Notes: generated by a model not told the origin, from the sequence alone. A DNA stretch of 64,000 nucleotides from Marinicauda pacifica (GCF_004793635.1 NZ_SRXV01000003.1:186001-250000); one strand, 5' to 3'. Shown: positions 9,678 to 19,467, numbered from the stretch's first letter. Translations and numbers: made by a program.

Positions 9678-10017
9678 TTCAACCCCTCTGCGCCTGCGCG
9701 ACTTCAACGGCGCAGGCCTTGCCTTCACCTGCCCCCTCGGCAGGCGGGTTGGCTCGCCGGTCTCTACTCCAGAGCCGGTCGCCTGCGCGGCGCGCGACAC
9801 CGCGGCCAATCGATTCTCGAGCACGAAAAATTCACGTCAGCACAGCGCACGATATCGAAACCTTCAGTTGACTGTCTGCAGCCGCGCCCGCGTGATCGAA
9901 GCGACCGATGCAACCAGTGTCCCATCACCAACATGATTTCAATGACTCGAGTTAATGCAACATCTGGGTACAGCGAGCCCGGCTGTGGATGGCCAGGAGA
10001 CAGAGCCGATTCCGGCA
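9678..10017. other. 340-nt intergenic stretch between folP and the STAS-like gene
   Basis: Both flanking genes are on the minus strand, so this holds the folP 3' end and the promoter region of the small STAS-like gene. Apart from the AGAGGGG ribosome site next to 9677 I see no terminator hairpin, repeat or small gene that stands out. Confidence 0.4.
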
Positions 10018-10860
10018 TCATGCAGGCGGTCCGCCCCTGCCTATGGCGGCCTGAATCTTGAGCGCCTGTACGGTTTCCTTCACATCGTGCACACGCACGA
10101 TGGCGCACCCGGCCCGGGCCGCGTGCAAGGCTGCGGCAAGGCTGCCGCCGAGCCGGTCGGCCGAATCGGGTGACGTCTCGTCGATGGCAGAGATGAAACG
10201 CTTGCGCGACGCGCCGAACAGGATCGGAAATCCGAAGGCACACAAATTCTCCATCGCGGCGATCAAGGCCAGATTATGCGCCACCGTCTTGCCGAACCCG
10301 ATCCCGGGATCGAGCCAGATCGCCTCTCGGGCCACCCCGCTGGCGATCGCCGCGCCGGCGCGCTGGCCGAGATAGCGCGCGACATCGGTGACGACCTCGT
10401 CGTATTCGGGCGCGGCCTGCATCGTCCCCGGCCTGCCCTGCATGTGCATCAGGCAGACCACGCAGCCCAGCCTGGCGGCCATGTCGAGCGCGCCCGGCGC
10501 GTTCAGCGCATTGACGTCATTCCACATCCAGGCCCCCGCCTCGATAGCGGCCGCCGCGACGCCCGGCTTCATCGTGTCTATCGAGATCACGCAGTCAGGC
10601 CGGGCCGCCTTGATACGCTTGATGACCGGAAGGACCCGGTCCAGCTCCTCGCCTTCCCCGACCGGTTCGGCACCGGGCCGCGTACTTTCTCCCCCGATAT
10701 CGAGAATATCCGCCCCGTCTGCGAGCAGGCGAAGCGCATGCTCGAGCGCGGCGTCCGCGCTCGCATACCGCCCCCCGTCCGAGAAGCTGTCCGGCGTGAC
10801 GTTGACGATGCCCATCACCAGCGGCCGGCCATCGTCGGGGGTTTTGGGGCCTTCGGTCAT
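10018..10860 (-). CDS. folP: Dihydropteroate synthase
   Basis: FolP joins p-aminobenzoate to hydroxymethyl-dihydropterin pyrophosphate in folate synthesis and is the sulfonamide target. The 280-aa protein has the N-terminal signature GIVNVTPDSFSDGG (residues 17-30), the second signature LDIGGESTRPGAEPV, the loop around WNDVNAL, and the pterin-site block PGIGFGKTVAHNL followed by GASRKRF. The ATG at 10860 gives the normal family length; the frame stays open upstream but runs through the AraC gene. It is divergent from that regulator by 87 nt, with no other folate gene nearby. Confidence 0.93.
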   Translation of the reverse strand: MTEGPKTPDDGRPLVMGIVNVTPDSFSDGGRYASADAALEHALRLLADGADILDIGGESTRPGAEPVGEGEELDRVLPVIKRIKAARPDCVISIDTMKPGVAAAAIEAGAWMWNDVNALNAPGALDMAARLGCVVCLMHMQGRPGTMQAAPEYDEVVTDVARYLGQRAGAAIASGVAREAIWLDPGIGFGKTVAHNLALIAAMENLCAFGFPILFGASRKRFISAIDETSPDSADRLGGSLAAALHAARAGCAIVRVHDVKETVQALKIQAAIGRGGPPA

Positions 10861-10947
10861 TCGTGCGAGAATGCGGCACTCCGCTCCCGCGTCAAGCGCG
10901 CGAGGATGTGAGTCCCGCGCGCCTCTGGGTTGGGCTAACATGGCGCG

Positions 10948-11766
10948 ATGGAAGACCTGTCCCGACGTCCAGATTATCAGGAATGGCGCCTGCACGCCTC
11001 GCAGGCGCCCGGCCTCGATGCCTTGTGGATGCACGGGGTGGGCGTGGCCCCGCGCCCCCATCGCATGCCGCCCCACTGGCAGATCAGCCTCGGCGTCGAA
11101 CGCAAGCGCGACCGCCATGGCGCGCTGGCTTCGGTCCACGTCCTTGCCATCGGCCCGGTCGAGAGCAGCTATGTCTACGCCCCGCAGGCCGGCACGGAGC
11201 TGATCGCGCTGCGTGTTGAGCCCGAGCGGGCAACAGATGTGCTGGGGCTTCATCCGCGCGAACATCGCAACCTGATATCGCAACTGGCCCCGTCGTCGCT
11301 GGTGGACCCGATCCGGCGGCTCGCCGAAGCCGATGCAGCGCCTCACCTCGTCGGTGGGGCCTTGCTCAACGCGCTTCGCCCGCGCCTTCATGAGATCGCC
11401 ACAGCCCGGCATGCCGCTCATCTGGCCGCGAGCTGGCTGCGCGAGAGCGAAGGGCAGATGCGCGTCGACAGCCTGGCCGTCCGGCTTGGCGTCGCCGAAC
11501 GTACGCTGCGCCGCCAGTTCGTCGACACGCTGGGCGTCTCTCCAAAGATGTATGCCGGAATGGTGCGCCTCAACGCGCTGCTTCATGCGGCCGATGGCCA
11601 GGACGATCCCGACTGGGCCGACCTCGCGGTCCGGTTCGGGTTCGCCGATCAGGCCCACATGGTGCGAAGCGTCGCGCAGATGATCGGGCTCACACCCTCG
11701 CGGCTTCATCGCGAACGGCGCGGCGTGGCCGAAATCTTCAATACGCCGCCGGGCTCACTGGGCTAG
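10948..11766 (+). CDS. AraC-family transcriptional regulator
   Basis: In this 272-aa protein the N-terminal half (to ~130) resembles a cupin-like sensing domain of DUF6597/AraC-like proteins. The C-terminal ~100 residues hold the AraC double helix-turn-helix, with MRVDSLAVRLGVAERTLRRQF near 172-192 and WADLAVRFGFADQAHMVRS near 225-243. It is divergent from folP and lies 59 nt upstream of a secreted ConA-like protein on the same strand, its most likely target or operon partner. The effector is unknown. Confidence 0.85.
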   Translation: MEDLSRRPDYQEWRLHASQAPGLDALWMHGVGVAPRPHRMPPHWQISLGVERKRDRHGALASVHVLAIGPVESSYVYAPQAGTELIALRVEPERATDVLGLHPREHRNLISQLAPSSLVDPIRRLAEADAAPHLVGGALLNALRPRLHEIATARHAAHLAASWLRESEGQMRVDSLAVRLGVAERTLRRQFVDTLGVSPKMYAGMVRLNALLHAADGQDDPDWADLAVRFGFADQAHMVRSVAQMIGLTPSRLHRERRGVAEIFNTPPGSLG

Positions 11767-11825
11767 CACATCCGGGCAGAACGGTCGCAAGCGACCCCAT
11801 CCCTCAGTCCAGCCCGGAGCCCGCC

Positions 11826-12872
11826 ATGATCCTCACCGCCCTGCTTGCCGTCCTCGTGTCCGGCCCGGCCCTCACCCCGGCGCCTGACGCACAGATCGAA
11901 CGTCACGGCGACCATCTGACCCTTAAAGGCGGCATTGTCTGGATAAACACGGACGCCTTCACAGACGGGGTTGTCTCCGCCGAGCTCCGTCTCCCGGCGA
12001 GGCGGGGCTTTACCGGCCTTCTCTTCCGAGCCCGCGATGGCCTGGATGGCGAGCTGATCTATCTGCGTCACCACCAGCGCGGCAATCCGGACGCCTGGCA
12101 ATACCATCCACGCCATAATGGCCACCAGGCCTACCAGATCTACCAGGGGGAGGGTTTTGCGGGCACGGCGAGCTGGCGCGTGGACGAATGGATCCGCGTC
12201 GAGCTGCACGTGGCCGGAGATCGCGCGGAGCTCTTCGTCGACGGGGAGTCGATTGCTCGTGTCGATGACCTGCAGACCGGCCGCACATCCGGGCGTATCG
12301 GCTTTTGGGGGTTGCTGGGCGAGCGGGACATCCGCCAGGTCGAAATCGCCCGCACGGCCCCCCGGCTCACGCAGCATCAGGTCGATGCGCCGGCCGAAAT
12401 CGAGGGCGCGCTGATCGAGAGCTGGGACGTGTCCGCGCCTTTGCCCGAATCCGCCGTGGCGCAAGCCATGACAATCGCGGACATCACGGTGTCAGCCGGA
12501 GACTGGACAACCGTACCGGCCACGCATCGCGGCATCGCCGACCTCAACACGGTCGCTCCGCTCGGACCGGAGTCAGATACCGTCCTCGCCCGCCACACGA
12601 TCGAGGCGGCCGAGGCCGGGCCGGTCCTTTTCGACTTCGGATTCTCGGACCGGGCGCGGGTCTTCCTGAACGGGAGTCTGCTGTATACGGGAGCCGACGA
12701 GTTTCGCAGCCGCGACTATCGCTTTCTTGGAACGGTCGGGCGCTACGATACGCTGGTGCTCCCGCTTCAAGAGGGCACGAACGAGCTGATTGTCGCCGTG
12801 AGCGAGACCGAAGGCGGCTGGGCCCTGACCGGCGCCTTGCGGACACCCGGCCCGGCCTCGGGGCATTTCTAG
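11826..12872 (+). CDS. Secreted protein with concanavalin A-like (DUF1080-type) domain
   Basis: The 348-aa product has a short signal-like N-terminus (hydrophobic residues 2-15). Residues ~20-180 look like a laminin-G/3-keto-disaccharide-hydrolase-type jelly roll (patterns GFTGLLFRARDG, DEWIRVELHVAGDRAELFVDG, GRIGFWG). A C-terminal beta domain (~195-340) resembles a galactose-binding or sugar-hydrolase accessory fold. No catalytic residues can be named. It follows the AraC gene and probably belongs to the same transcription unit. It ends 4 nt into the convergent DUF167 gene. Confidence 0.62.
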   Translation: MILTALLAVLVSGPALTPAPDAQIERHGDHLTLKGGIVWINTDAFTDGVVSAELRLPARRGFTGLLFRARDGLDGELIYLRHHQRGNPDAWQYHPRHNGHQAYQIYQGEGFAGTASWRVDEWIRVELHVAGDRAELFVDGESIARVDDLQTGRTSGRIGFWGLLGERDIRQVEIARTAPRLTQHQVDAPAEIEGALIESWDVSAPLPESAVAQAMTIADITVSAGDWTTVPATHRGIADLNTVAPLGPESDTVLARHTIEAAEAGPVLFDFGFSDRARVFLNGSLLYTGADEFRSRDYRFLGTVGRYDTLVLPLQEGTNELIVAVSETEGGWALTGALRTPGPASGHF

Positions 12873-13186
12873 CCGGCGAGGCGGGCGTGCACCTCTGCCG
12901 GCGTCACGCCGTCGAGCCGGATCGTCTTGATCCGGCTCGTGGCGCCGGCGACAAGCTGAAGCGCGCTCTTGGGGTGGCGCAGGGTCCTGGACAGAAGCGC
13001 AAGCACCGCCGCGTTGGCCTGCCCCTTGTCGGGCACGGCACGCACCTTCACGCGAAGGTATTCCACGCCATCGGCGCCTGCCTCAATCCCCTCCAACGTG
13101 TCTTTCGAAGCTTTCGGCGTGACGCGCACGCGGATCAGGACGCCGCCCGCACGCACGCTGATCGCCGCACGCCGGTCTTCAGACAC
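12869..13186 (-). CDS. DUF167 (YggU-family) protein
   Basis: A 105-aa basic protein of the YggU/DUF167 family, with the block VRVTPKASKDTLEG, the VKVRAVPDKGQANAAV motif and GATSRIKTIRL near the end. The family is small, widespread and of unknown biochemical role. The start overlaps the end of the upstream SDR gene by 8 nt, so the two are translationally coupled. Confidence 0.88.
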   Translation of the reverse strand: MSEDRRAAISVRAGGVLIRVRVTPKASKDTLEGIEAGADGVEYLRVKVRAVPDKGQANAAVLALLSRTLRHPKSALQLVAGATSRIKTIRLDGVTPAEVHARLAG

Positions 13187-14240
13187 GGCCGGCCTCGACC
13201 ATCTGGGCGAACATGTCCTGGATCGAGCTTGCGGTCGGACGATACTCGAGCCCCAGCCTCCGCTTCGACTTGGAATTGTCGGCGCGGAACGGCTTGTTCA
13301 TGTTTCGCGACACGGTCTTGCGCGTGAGATTGGCATTGACCATCGGACCAATGATCCAGACCAGCCATTTGGGCATTTCCGATTTGGGGAACGGGTAGTC
13401 GTCACCGAACCGGGCACGCAGATCTTCGCCCATCTGCAGCAGGGTCTTGGTCTCGGCCGATACGATATGGCGGCCTTTCGCCTCGGCAATGAAGGCCGCG
13501 CGAATATGCGCCTCGGCCACGTCGCGCACGTCCACCGTGCCGATTTCCATCGGCGGCGCGCCGAACCGCATCGCACCCTTCCCGATCTGCCTGACGACCG
13601 AAAAGCTTTCCGAGCGGGTATCGGGGCGGGTGCCCGGCCCCAGAATGAAGGAGGGATTGATCGTCACCAGGCGCCACCGGTTCTGGGCTTTGGCCATCTC
13701 CCAGGCCGCCTTCTCCGCCAGCGTCTTGGAATAGGCATAGGCGCCGTCTTTCAGCGACGAGCTGTGGTTCCAGACATCCTCGGTCAGCCGCTTGTCCGGC
13801 ATGCCCTGGATATCGGCGTTATAGCCATAGATCGCCGCGCAGGAGCTCGTCAGCACGACGCGTTCCACCGTGCCGGCGCGCGTCGCGCTGTCCAGCACGG
13901 TTCGCGTTCCCTTGACCGCGGGGTCGACGAGATCGCGCTGCGGGTCGGAAACCTTGCTGGTGAAGGGCGAGGCCGTGTGAAAGACGATCGAGCACCCGGC
14001 CGCGGCATCGTCATAGCTGCCCGGCTCCAGCAGGTTGGCGCGGAAATATTTCAGGCTGCCCGGCGACTCCGCCGCCATGGCATCGAGGTGGGCACGCTTG
14101 GCTTCATCCTGCGGATCACGAACGGCGGCATGGACATCGAAGCCCAGCTCAAGCAATCGCCCGACGACCCAGCCCGCGAGATATCCCGTGGCGCCGGTGA
14201 CCAGAACGGGACGTGACCGGTCGAACACCGGATCGGACAT
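13179..14240 (-). CDS. Extended SDR: NAD(P)-dependent epimerase/dihydroflavonol-reductase-like
   Basis: The 353-aa Rossmann-fold oxidoreductase has the glycine motif TGATGYLAG at residues ~14-22 and the catalytic pair in YAYSKTLAEK near 165, with a serine-containing TSSCAAIYG before it. This is the dihydroflavonol-4-reductase/cinnamoyl-CoA-reductase-like branch, which reduces carbonyls of varied small molecules with NADPH. The substrate is unknown. It is the first gene of a pair with the DUF167 gene. Confidence 0.85.
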   Translation of the reverse strand: MSDPVFDRSRPVLVTGATGYLAGWVVGRLLELGFDVHAAVRDPQDEAKRAHLDAMAAESPGSLKYFRANLLEPGSYDDAAAGCSIVFHTASPFTSKVSDPQRDLVDPAVKGTRTVLDSATRAGTVERVVLTSSCAAIYGYNADIQGMPDKRLTEDVWNHSSSLKDGAYAYSKTLAEKAAWEMAKAQNRWRLVTINPSFILGPGTRPDTRSESFSVVRQIGKGAMRFGAPPMEIGTVDVRDVAEAHIRAAFIAEAKGRHIVSAETKTLLQMGEDLRARFGDDYPFPKSEMPKWLVWIIGPMVNANLTRKTVSRNMNKPFRADNSKSKRRLGLEYRPTASSIQDMFAQMVEAGRV

Positions 14241-14306
14241 GACATGTCTCCTGTTAGCAGGGTCCTCACCCTATCCTCGCGGGGTATCCGCGTCATCGTC
14301 CGAAAC

Positions 14307-14340
14307 GAAAAGCCCGCGCCGGTGAGCGCGGGCTTTCCTC
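14307..14340 (-). terminator. Rho-independent terminator after ftsH
   Basis: AGCCCGCGC (14311-14319) pairs with GCGCGGGCT (14326-14334). On the minus strand it is followed by TTTCGTTT. It lies 20 nt past the ftsH stop and ends the tol-pal-tilS-ftsH cluster. Confidence 0.85.
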
Positions 14341-14359
14341 ATTCATCAACCCGGACCGG

Positions 14360-16309
14360 TCAGGCACCGCCGGGTTTGGGCTCCAGCGGACCTTGCGGAC
14401 CTTGGGCCGTGCCGCGTGCGGAGTCCTCGTCCTCGTCGACGACCGGCACCGCGCCGCCGCCGGACTCGCCGCCGTCATTCTTGTCGGGAACCTCGGCATC
14501 GCGGTATGGCTTGATGCCCTTGAGAAGCTCCTTGATCTCGTCTCCCGAAAGCGTCTCGTATTCGAGCAGGCCTTCGGACAGCGTGACCCAGTCCTCTTTC
14601 TTGTCGGTCAGGATCTGGCGCGCATGGGCCAGACCGCCTTCGACCAGGGCCTTGACCTCCTTCTCGATCTTGGCCGCGGTTTCCGCACTGATCGAGGAGG
14701 ACTGGACCAGTTGCTGGCCCAGGAAGACCTCGCCCTGATCGTCCCCGTAATCGATCGGACCGATCTCTTCGGAGAAGCCCCACTGCGTGACCATGGCCCG
14801 CGCAAGCCGGGTGGCCTGCTTGATGTCGGAGGCTGCACCGGAGGTCACGTTTTCCTTGCCGAATTTCAGCTCTTCCGCGACACGTCCGCCCATCATGATG
14901 GCCAGCCGGCTGGTCATCTCCTGATGGGTCATGCTCATCTTGTCGCCTTCGGGCAGCTGCATCACCATGCCCAGCGCGCGGCCGCGTGGAATGATGGTCG
15001 CCTTGTGGACCGGGTCCGCGCTCGGCACGTTCAGCGCCACGATCGCATGGCCGGACTCGTGATAGGCGGTGAGTTCCTTCTCCTTCTGGGTCATCACCAT
15101 GGAGCGCCGCTCGGGGCCCATCATCACCTTGTCCTTGGCATCCTCGAACTCGGCCATTGTGACCACGCGCTTGTTGCGCCGGGCGGCCATCAGGGCCGCC
15201 TCGTTCACGAGATTGGCCAGGTCCGCGCCGGAGAAGCCCGGCGTGCCGCGCGCGATCGTTTTCGGATCGACATCGCTCGCCAGCGGGACTTCGCGCATAT
15301 GCACCTTCAAGATGCGCTCGCGCCCGGTCACGTCCGGGTTGGGGACCACGACCTGACGGTCGAAGCGGCCCGGACGAAGCAGGGCCGGATCCAGCACGTC
15401 AGGACGGTTGGTCGCCGCGATGAGGATGATGCCCTCATTGGCTTCGAACCCGTCCATCTCGACGAGGAGCTGGTTCAGCGTCTGCTCGCGTTCGTCATTG
15501 CCGCCGCCCAGACCGGCGCCGCGGGACCGGCCCACCGCGTCGATCTCGTCGATGAAGATGATGCAGGGCGCATTCTTCTTGGCCTGCTCGAACATGTCGC
15601 GGACGCGGCTGGCGCCGACGCCGACGAACATCTCGACGAAATCCGAACCGGAAATCGTGAAGAAGGGCACGCCCGCCTCGCCTGCGACGGCGCGCGCGAT
15701 CAGTGTCTTACCGGTCCCCGGAGGGCCGACCAGCAGGGCGCCCTTCGGAATCTTGCCGCCCAGACGCTGGAATTTCGACGGATCCTTGAGAAACTCGACG
15801 ACTTCCTGAAGCTCTTCCTTGGCCTCGTCCACACCGGCCACGTCGTCAAACGTGACCCGGCCGGTCTTCTCGGTGAGCAGCTTGGCCTTGGACTTGCCGA
15901 AGCCCATCGCGCCTTTTCCCCCGCCCTGCATCTGCCGCATGAAGAAGATCCAGACGCCGATGAGCAGCAGCATCGGGAACCAGGACAGCAGGATGGACAG
16001 GAGATTGATGCCCTCCTCCTGCGGCTCGCGGGCGGTGATGCTCACATCGTTCTGGCGCAGCTGTTCGGTGACGCGCGCGTCTTCAGGGATCTGGACGGTG
16101 AAATTCTGGCCCGTATTGGACTGGCCGGTAATACGCCGGCCCTCGATCGTCACTGCGTCCACCTCGCCGGATTCAACCCGCTCCATGAAGTTGGAGAAGT
16201 TGATCTCGGTTCCGGAACTGCTTTGCTGGACCGGCCCCTGGAGCATGTTGAACAGCGCCAGGAGGAGAACCAGCAGAATCGCCCAGACGAGGATATTGCG
16301 CATATTCAT
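14360..16309 (-). CDS. ftsH: ATP-dependent zinc metalloprotease FtsH
   Basis: FtsH is a hexameric membrane AAA+ protease that degrades misfolded membrane proteins and regulators. The 649-aa protein has TM1 at residues ~5-23, a periplasmic domain, and TM2 at ~104-124. Walker A is GPPGTGKT (195-202), Walker B IFIDE (251-255), the arginine-finger region RPGRFDR near 313, and the zinc site HESGH (H417, E418, H421). The C-terminal tail is acidic and glycine/proline-rich. The start (ATG at 16309) has GGA 8 nt upstream; a second ATG two codons later is possible. It follows tilS, the usual alphaproteobacterial arrangement. Confidence 0.96.
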   Translation of the reverse strand: MNMRNILVWAILLVLLLALFNMLQGPVQQSSSGTEINFSNFMERVESGEVDAVTIEGRRITGQSNTGQNFTVQIPEDARVTEQLRQNDVSITAREPQEEGINLLSILLSWFPMLLLIGVWIFFMRQMQGGGKGAMGFGKSKAKLLTEKTGRVTFDDVAGVDEAKEELQEVVEFLKDPSKFQRLGGKIPKGALLVGPPGTGKTLIARAVAGEAGVPFFTISGSDFVEMFVGVGASRVRDMFEQAKKNAPCIIFIDEIDAVGRSRGAGLGGGNDEREQTLNQLLVEMDGFEANEGIILIAATNRPDVLDPALLRPGRFDRQVVVPNPDVTGRERILKVHMREVPLASDVDPKTIARGTPGFSGADLANLVNEAALMAARRNKRVVTMAEFEDAKDKVMMGPERRSMVMTQKEKELTAYHESGHAIVALNVPSADPVHKATIIPRGRALGMVMQLPEGDKMSMTHQEMTSRLAIMMGGRVAEELKFGKENVTSGAASDIKQATRLARAMVTQWGFSEEIGPIDYGDDQGEVFLGQQLVQSSSISAETAAKIEKEVKALVEGGLAHARQILTDKKEDWVTLSEGLLEYETLSGDEIKELLKGIKPYRDAEVPDKNDGGESGGGAVPVVDEDEDSARGTAQGPQGPLEPKPGGA

Positions 16310-16424
16310 CGTTTCGTCCTTTCACGGCCGGGCGATGACATCCCGGTCGTCATGTCGGTCTATTGTCACCCGATATTGGGCTTCGGGGCTTGTTTCGCCA
16401 GTGCCTGAGGGAAAAAGCCGCAGC

Positions 16425-17642
16425 TTATTGCCCATCAAACCATGACAAGGCCGTGAAGGGAAACGCGAGATGCTCCACACGCTCACCGCCGAGAAAGCGC
16501 AGCGTGCCGAAACCGGCCGCTTCGCAGGCGCTGGCTGCAAGTCTGTTGCCATCGGCGAGCTCGACCAGAGGCGTACCGGACCGGAAGGCAGGAGGCACAT
16601 CGGACAATATGGGGCCGTCGCGCCCGGCAGCCCTCACCCTGAGAGGGCTTCGAGCCGTCACCAGAAAGCGTCCGTCGAACACGCCGGTTTCGCCGGCACC
16701 CAGCACGAGAGGCCGCGCAGCCTGTACTCCGTCGGCGCGCCCGCTGGCGGCACCGGGGTCGCGTCCAAGAGTGCCGCTCGTTTCCATCATCGCGCCAGCC
16801 GCCGTCGTTGAGGCTCCTGCGCGCAGCGCCGCCAGAAGCATGCGAACACGGGCAGGGCCTGGGAGATCGCGCTCGCCGGAGACCGCCAGCATGGCAAGCT
16901 CCATCCCCCGCCGCCGGACCAGGCTGTGAGCGCTCAGGAACAGGTACCGGTCAAAGACGACTCCGCCCCACGCCGTCATCCGGGCGCTGTGATGGAGATG
17001 CCGGGCGGCATTGCGCGACAGCATCGTCTCGAAGCGGCCGGTGGTCCGGGCCATCGCCTCGGCCTCGCCAAGCAGGACCGGATCCTCGATCTGGCCCGAC
17101 TGGCGCAGGCGCACGCGTTCATAGCGGCGGTCCAGATTGGTCGGATCGTCGACCCACGCCACGTCTCGCTCCTGCAAATAGTGGCGAAGTACGCGCCGGG
17201 GCGTGTCGATGAGCGGACGCAGAATGCGCTGTCCGCGCCCCTCCGGCCAGACCGGCGAGGCATCGTCCATCGACATGGAGGTGAGCGAGCGGCCCCGGCT
17301 GCGCCGCGCGAGGCGCATGGCCAGAGTCTCGAGATAATCGTCCCGCGTATGGCCGAGGAATATCCGGTCTGACCCGAGTTCGCGCGCGGTCTCTGCCAAC
17401 GCTCGATGGCGAGCCAGCCGGGCGGCCTGCTGGGATTTGCGCGGTTCGCCCCATCGCAGGATGCGGACCTCCGCGCCCAGCGCCGCGGCGCGCCGGGAGG
17501 CCTGGCCGGCCTCGGCTGCGCTTTCAGGCCGCAGGGCGTGATCGAAGATCACCGCATGAAACGGGCGCCCGTCCTGCTCGGCCAGGCGTCCCAGCAGGCA
17601 GGCGAGCGCCATGGAATCGCCGCCACCGGACAGGCCCATCAC
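16425..17642 (-). CDS. tilS: tRNA(Ile)-lysidine synthase
   Basis: TilS attaches lysine to C34 of the CAU-anticodon tRNA-Ile so that it reads AUA. The PP-loop SGGGDSMAL sits at residues 5-13, DHALRPES near 34, and the ATP-site block GHTRDDYLETLAMR near 97. The ATG at 17642 leaves almost nothing before the PP-loop, and relatives have ~15-25 residues there. In-frame codons run upstream to the cpoB stop with no ATG, so translation may start at the adjacent GTG (17645) or at a CTG overlapping cpoB. The C-terminal TilS-C domain seems degenerate. Confidence 0.88.
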   Translation of the reverse strand: MMGLSGGGDSMALACLLGRLAEQDGRPFHAVIFDHALRPESAAEAGQASRRAAALGAEVRILRWGEPRKSQQAARLARHRALAETARELGSDRIFLGHTRDDYLETLAMRLARRSRGRSLTSMSMDDASPVWPEGRGQRILRPLIDTPRRVLRHYLQERDVAWVDDPTNLDRRYERVRLRQSGQIEDPVLLGEAEAMARTTGRFETMLSRNAARHLHHSARMTAWGGVVFDRYLFLSAHSLVRRRGMELAMLAVSGERDLPGPARVRMLLAALRAGASTTAAGAMMETSGTLGRDPGAASGRADGVQAARPLVLGAGETGVFDGRFLVTARSPLRVRAAGRDGPILSDVPPAFRSGTPLVELADGNRLAASACEAAGFGTLRFLGGERVEHLAFPFTALSWFDGQ

Positions 17643-17701
17643 GATCGGACCGTCCGGCGCGAGCGTGCGGCATTGCCCGATCAGCGCGGCTTCGTCGAGT
17701 G

Positions 17702-18643
17702 TCAGCAGCCTGCCCGCGCCGCTTCACGGCTCGCCTTGCGGCGCGATTCTTCGTCTGCATTGGGGAACTCGGCGTCGAACCCGGCCAGCACACCACACGC
17801 TTCGGCGACCTGATCCATCGCCGCGAGGGAGGCGGCCAGACGCACCAGAGCGTCGGGCGCGCGCGGGCCCTGGCGTTGGGCTTGCAGCGAGGAGAGATAG
17901 GAGTCGGCGGCGTTCTGAAAATCGCCCTGGACGAAATGGGTCTCGCCCAGCCAGTACCAGGCTTGGCCGGCCAGCTCGTGATCGCCATAGGCGTTCGTGA
18001 ATTGGGCAAACTGCTCCTGCGCGCCGCCAAAATCGCCATCGAGAAGCCGGTTACGGCCGTTCTGGAACAGCGTCGCGGGTTCCGGGAGCGTTGCGTTCGA
18101 TGCCCCCGCAAGCGAGGCCGGTCCGCGCCCGCCGGCGGTCTCGGACCTGCGCGGTGCGCCGTTGTCGTTAGCCGGTCCGGCGCCACTGCCGGGAAGCGAT
18201 AACTGGCCTGTCGCGGCGGCGCGTTCCTGGGCAAAGGGATCGTCCGGGTTCACGACCGCCAGATCCTCACCGGCATAGCTATCGCTATCCGGCTCCAGCT
18301 GGGCCGGCCCGCCGGACTGAGACGTCTGTGACCCGCCGAACGGCTGGGACGCGCTGTTGCGCAGGCGCTCGACCTCGTTGCGAAGCTGACGGTTCTGGTA
18401 AGTGAGCGTTTCCACTTCGCCGGTCAGCACGCGTTGTTCGCGCTCCAGCGCATCGACACGCTGCATCAATCGCTCGGCCACCGGGTCGCCGGCCAGCGCG
18501 CTGTCATCCAGCTCCGCCATCCGGGCTTCCAGCCGGTCGATGCGCTGGGCCAGCTCGCGGCGCGATTGCGCCTCGGCCGGCGCGGCGAAAACCGCCAGAG
18601 TGGCAAAACAGGCAAGCAGGGCGGCAAGGCGGGTCATGGGCAT
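17702..18643 (-). CDS. cpoB: Tol-Pal system coordinator CpoB (YbgF)
   Basis: CpoB is a periplasmic TolA-binding protein that couples outer-membrane constriction with septal peptidoglycan synthesis. The 313-aa protein has a signal peptide (cleavage expected near AEA-Q, residue 25), a coiled-coil trimerisation segment (~27-95, AQRIDRLEARMAEL), a Ser/Gly/Pro-rich linker (~95-180) and C-terminal TPR repeats (FQNGRNRLLDGDFGGAQEQF; AWYWLGETHFVQGDF). It lies between pal and tilS in the conserved order. Confidence 0.9.
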   Translation of the reverse strand: MPMTRLAALLACFATLAVFAAPAEAQSRRELAQRIDRLEARMAELDDSALAGDPVAERLMQRVDALEREQRVLTGEVETLTYQNRQLRNEVERLRNSASQPFGGSQTSQSGGPAQLEPDSDSYAGEDLAVVNPDDPFAQERAAATGQLSLPGSGAGPANDNGAPRRSETAGGRGPASLAGASNATLPEPATLFQNGRNRLLDGDFGGAQEQFAQFTNAYGDHELAGQAWYWLGETHFVQGDFQNAADSYLSSLQAQRQGPRAPDALVRLAASLAAMDQVAEACGVLAGFDAEFPNADEESRRKASREAARAGC

Positions 18644-18770
18644 CCTCGTCGAAGCGGATAGCGCTACAGGCAGAAAACAAACGGTCCGGCCTAGGGCTAG
18701 CCCCCCGGAAGGGCGAAATTTAGGCGCGCGCCGCCGGGGCCTTCAAGGCCCGGCGTCACCGCCAGAATGA

Positions 18771-18808
18771 AAACGCCCGCCAGACGCATGCCTGGCGGGC
18801 GAAATCGT
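18771..18808 (-). terminator. Rho-independent terminator after pal
   Basis: CGCCCGCCAG (18774-18783) and CTGGCGGGCG (18792-18801) form a perfect 10-bp stem, and TTTTC follows on the minus strand. It lies 28 nt past the pal stop, so cpoB-tilS may rely on read-through or a separate promoter. Confidence 0.85.
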
Positions 18809-18828
18809 GTCTCCGGCAGGCCGTCCTC

Positions 18829-19344
18829 TTACGAGGTCGTGCCACCCTGGATGACGGTCGTCGCATTCCGGTTCAGGGCCCAGCACGACTCGGTCGACTG
18901 GTTACAGACCGGGCGCTCTTTGCCGTAGGAAACGGTCGAGATGCGCGACGCGTCGACGCCCTGGCTGATCAGGAAGTCGCGCGCGGCATTCGCGCGACGG
19001 GCACCAAGCGCGAGGTTGTATTCGCGCGTACCGCGTTCGTCGGCATTGCCGGCAACGAGGATGCGCACTTGCGGGTAGCTGGCAAGCCATGCGGCCTGGC
19101 GGCGAAGCGTTTCGCGCGCTTCGGCAGTCAGGTCATAGCGGTCATAACCGTAGAAAACACGGTCACCGGCCGTCACTTCGAAGTGCTCGGCAGTCCCGGG
19201 GACGGGACCGGTGTCTTCTTCAACAACACGGTCTTCGACCGGTTGCGCCGGGCCGGTGTCCATGTCGTTGGGCTCAGGTTGGCTGGCGCAGGCCGATAGT
19301 GCGAGGCCAAGCGCCGCGGCCGCGGCGAAGTAAGCAAATTTCAT
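18829..19344 (-). CDS. pal: Peptidoglycan-associated lipoprotein Pal
   Basis: Pal ties the outer membrane to peptidoglycan and to TolB. The start at 19344 gives a clean lipoprotein signal (LSAC lipobox, Cys19) and has AGAGGG 11 nt upstream; an in-frame ATG at 19365 would add seven residues and lacks a ribosome site. After an acidic linker comes the OmpA-C domain, with FYGYDRYDLTAEARE and the peptidoglycan-binding NADERGTREYNLALGARRA. The C-terminal CNQSTESCW region has two cysteines. The 123-nt gap to tolB could hold its own promoter. Confidence 0.95.
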   Translation of the reverse strand: MKFAYFAAAAALGLALSACASQPEPNDMDTGPAQPVEDRVVEEDTGPVPGTAEHFEVTAGDRVFYGYDRYDLTAEARETLRRQAAWLASYPQVRILVAGNADERGTREYNLALGARRANAARDFLISQGVDASRISTVSYGKERPVCNQSTESCWALNRNATTVIQGGTTS

Positions 19345-19467
19345 AACGGCGTAGTCCCTCTTCATGTCCGCGAGACTAACCTGCGGACGCGCACGATATA
19401 CCCCACTCTATCTGCACTTGCGAGAAAAATTCACGCGACTGCATAGGGGACCCTAGACTGAGGTTGC

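Noticed and set aside
10861-11709. N-terminal extension of folP by 283 codons
   Set aside because: It is antisense to the AraC gene; DHPS normally starts where the 10860 ATG is.
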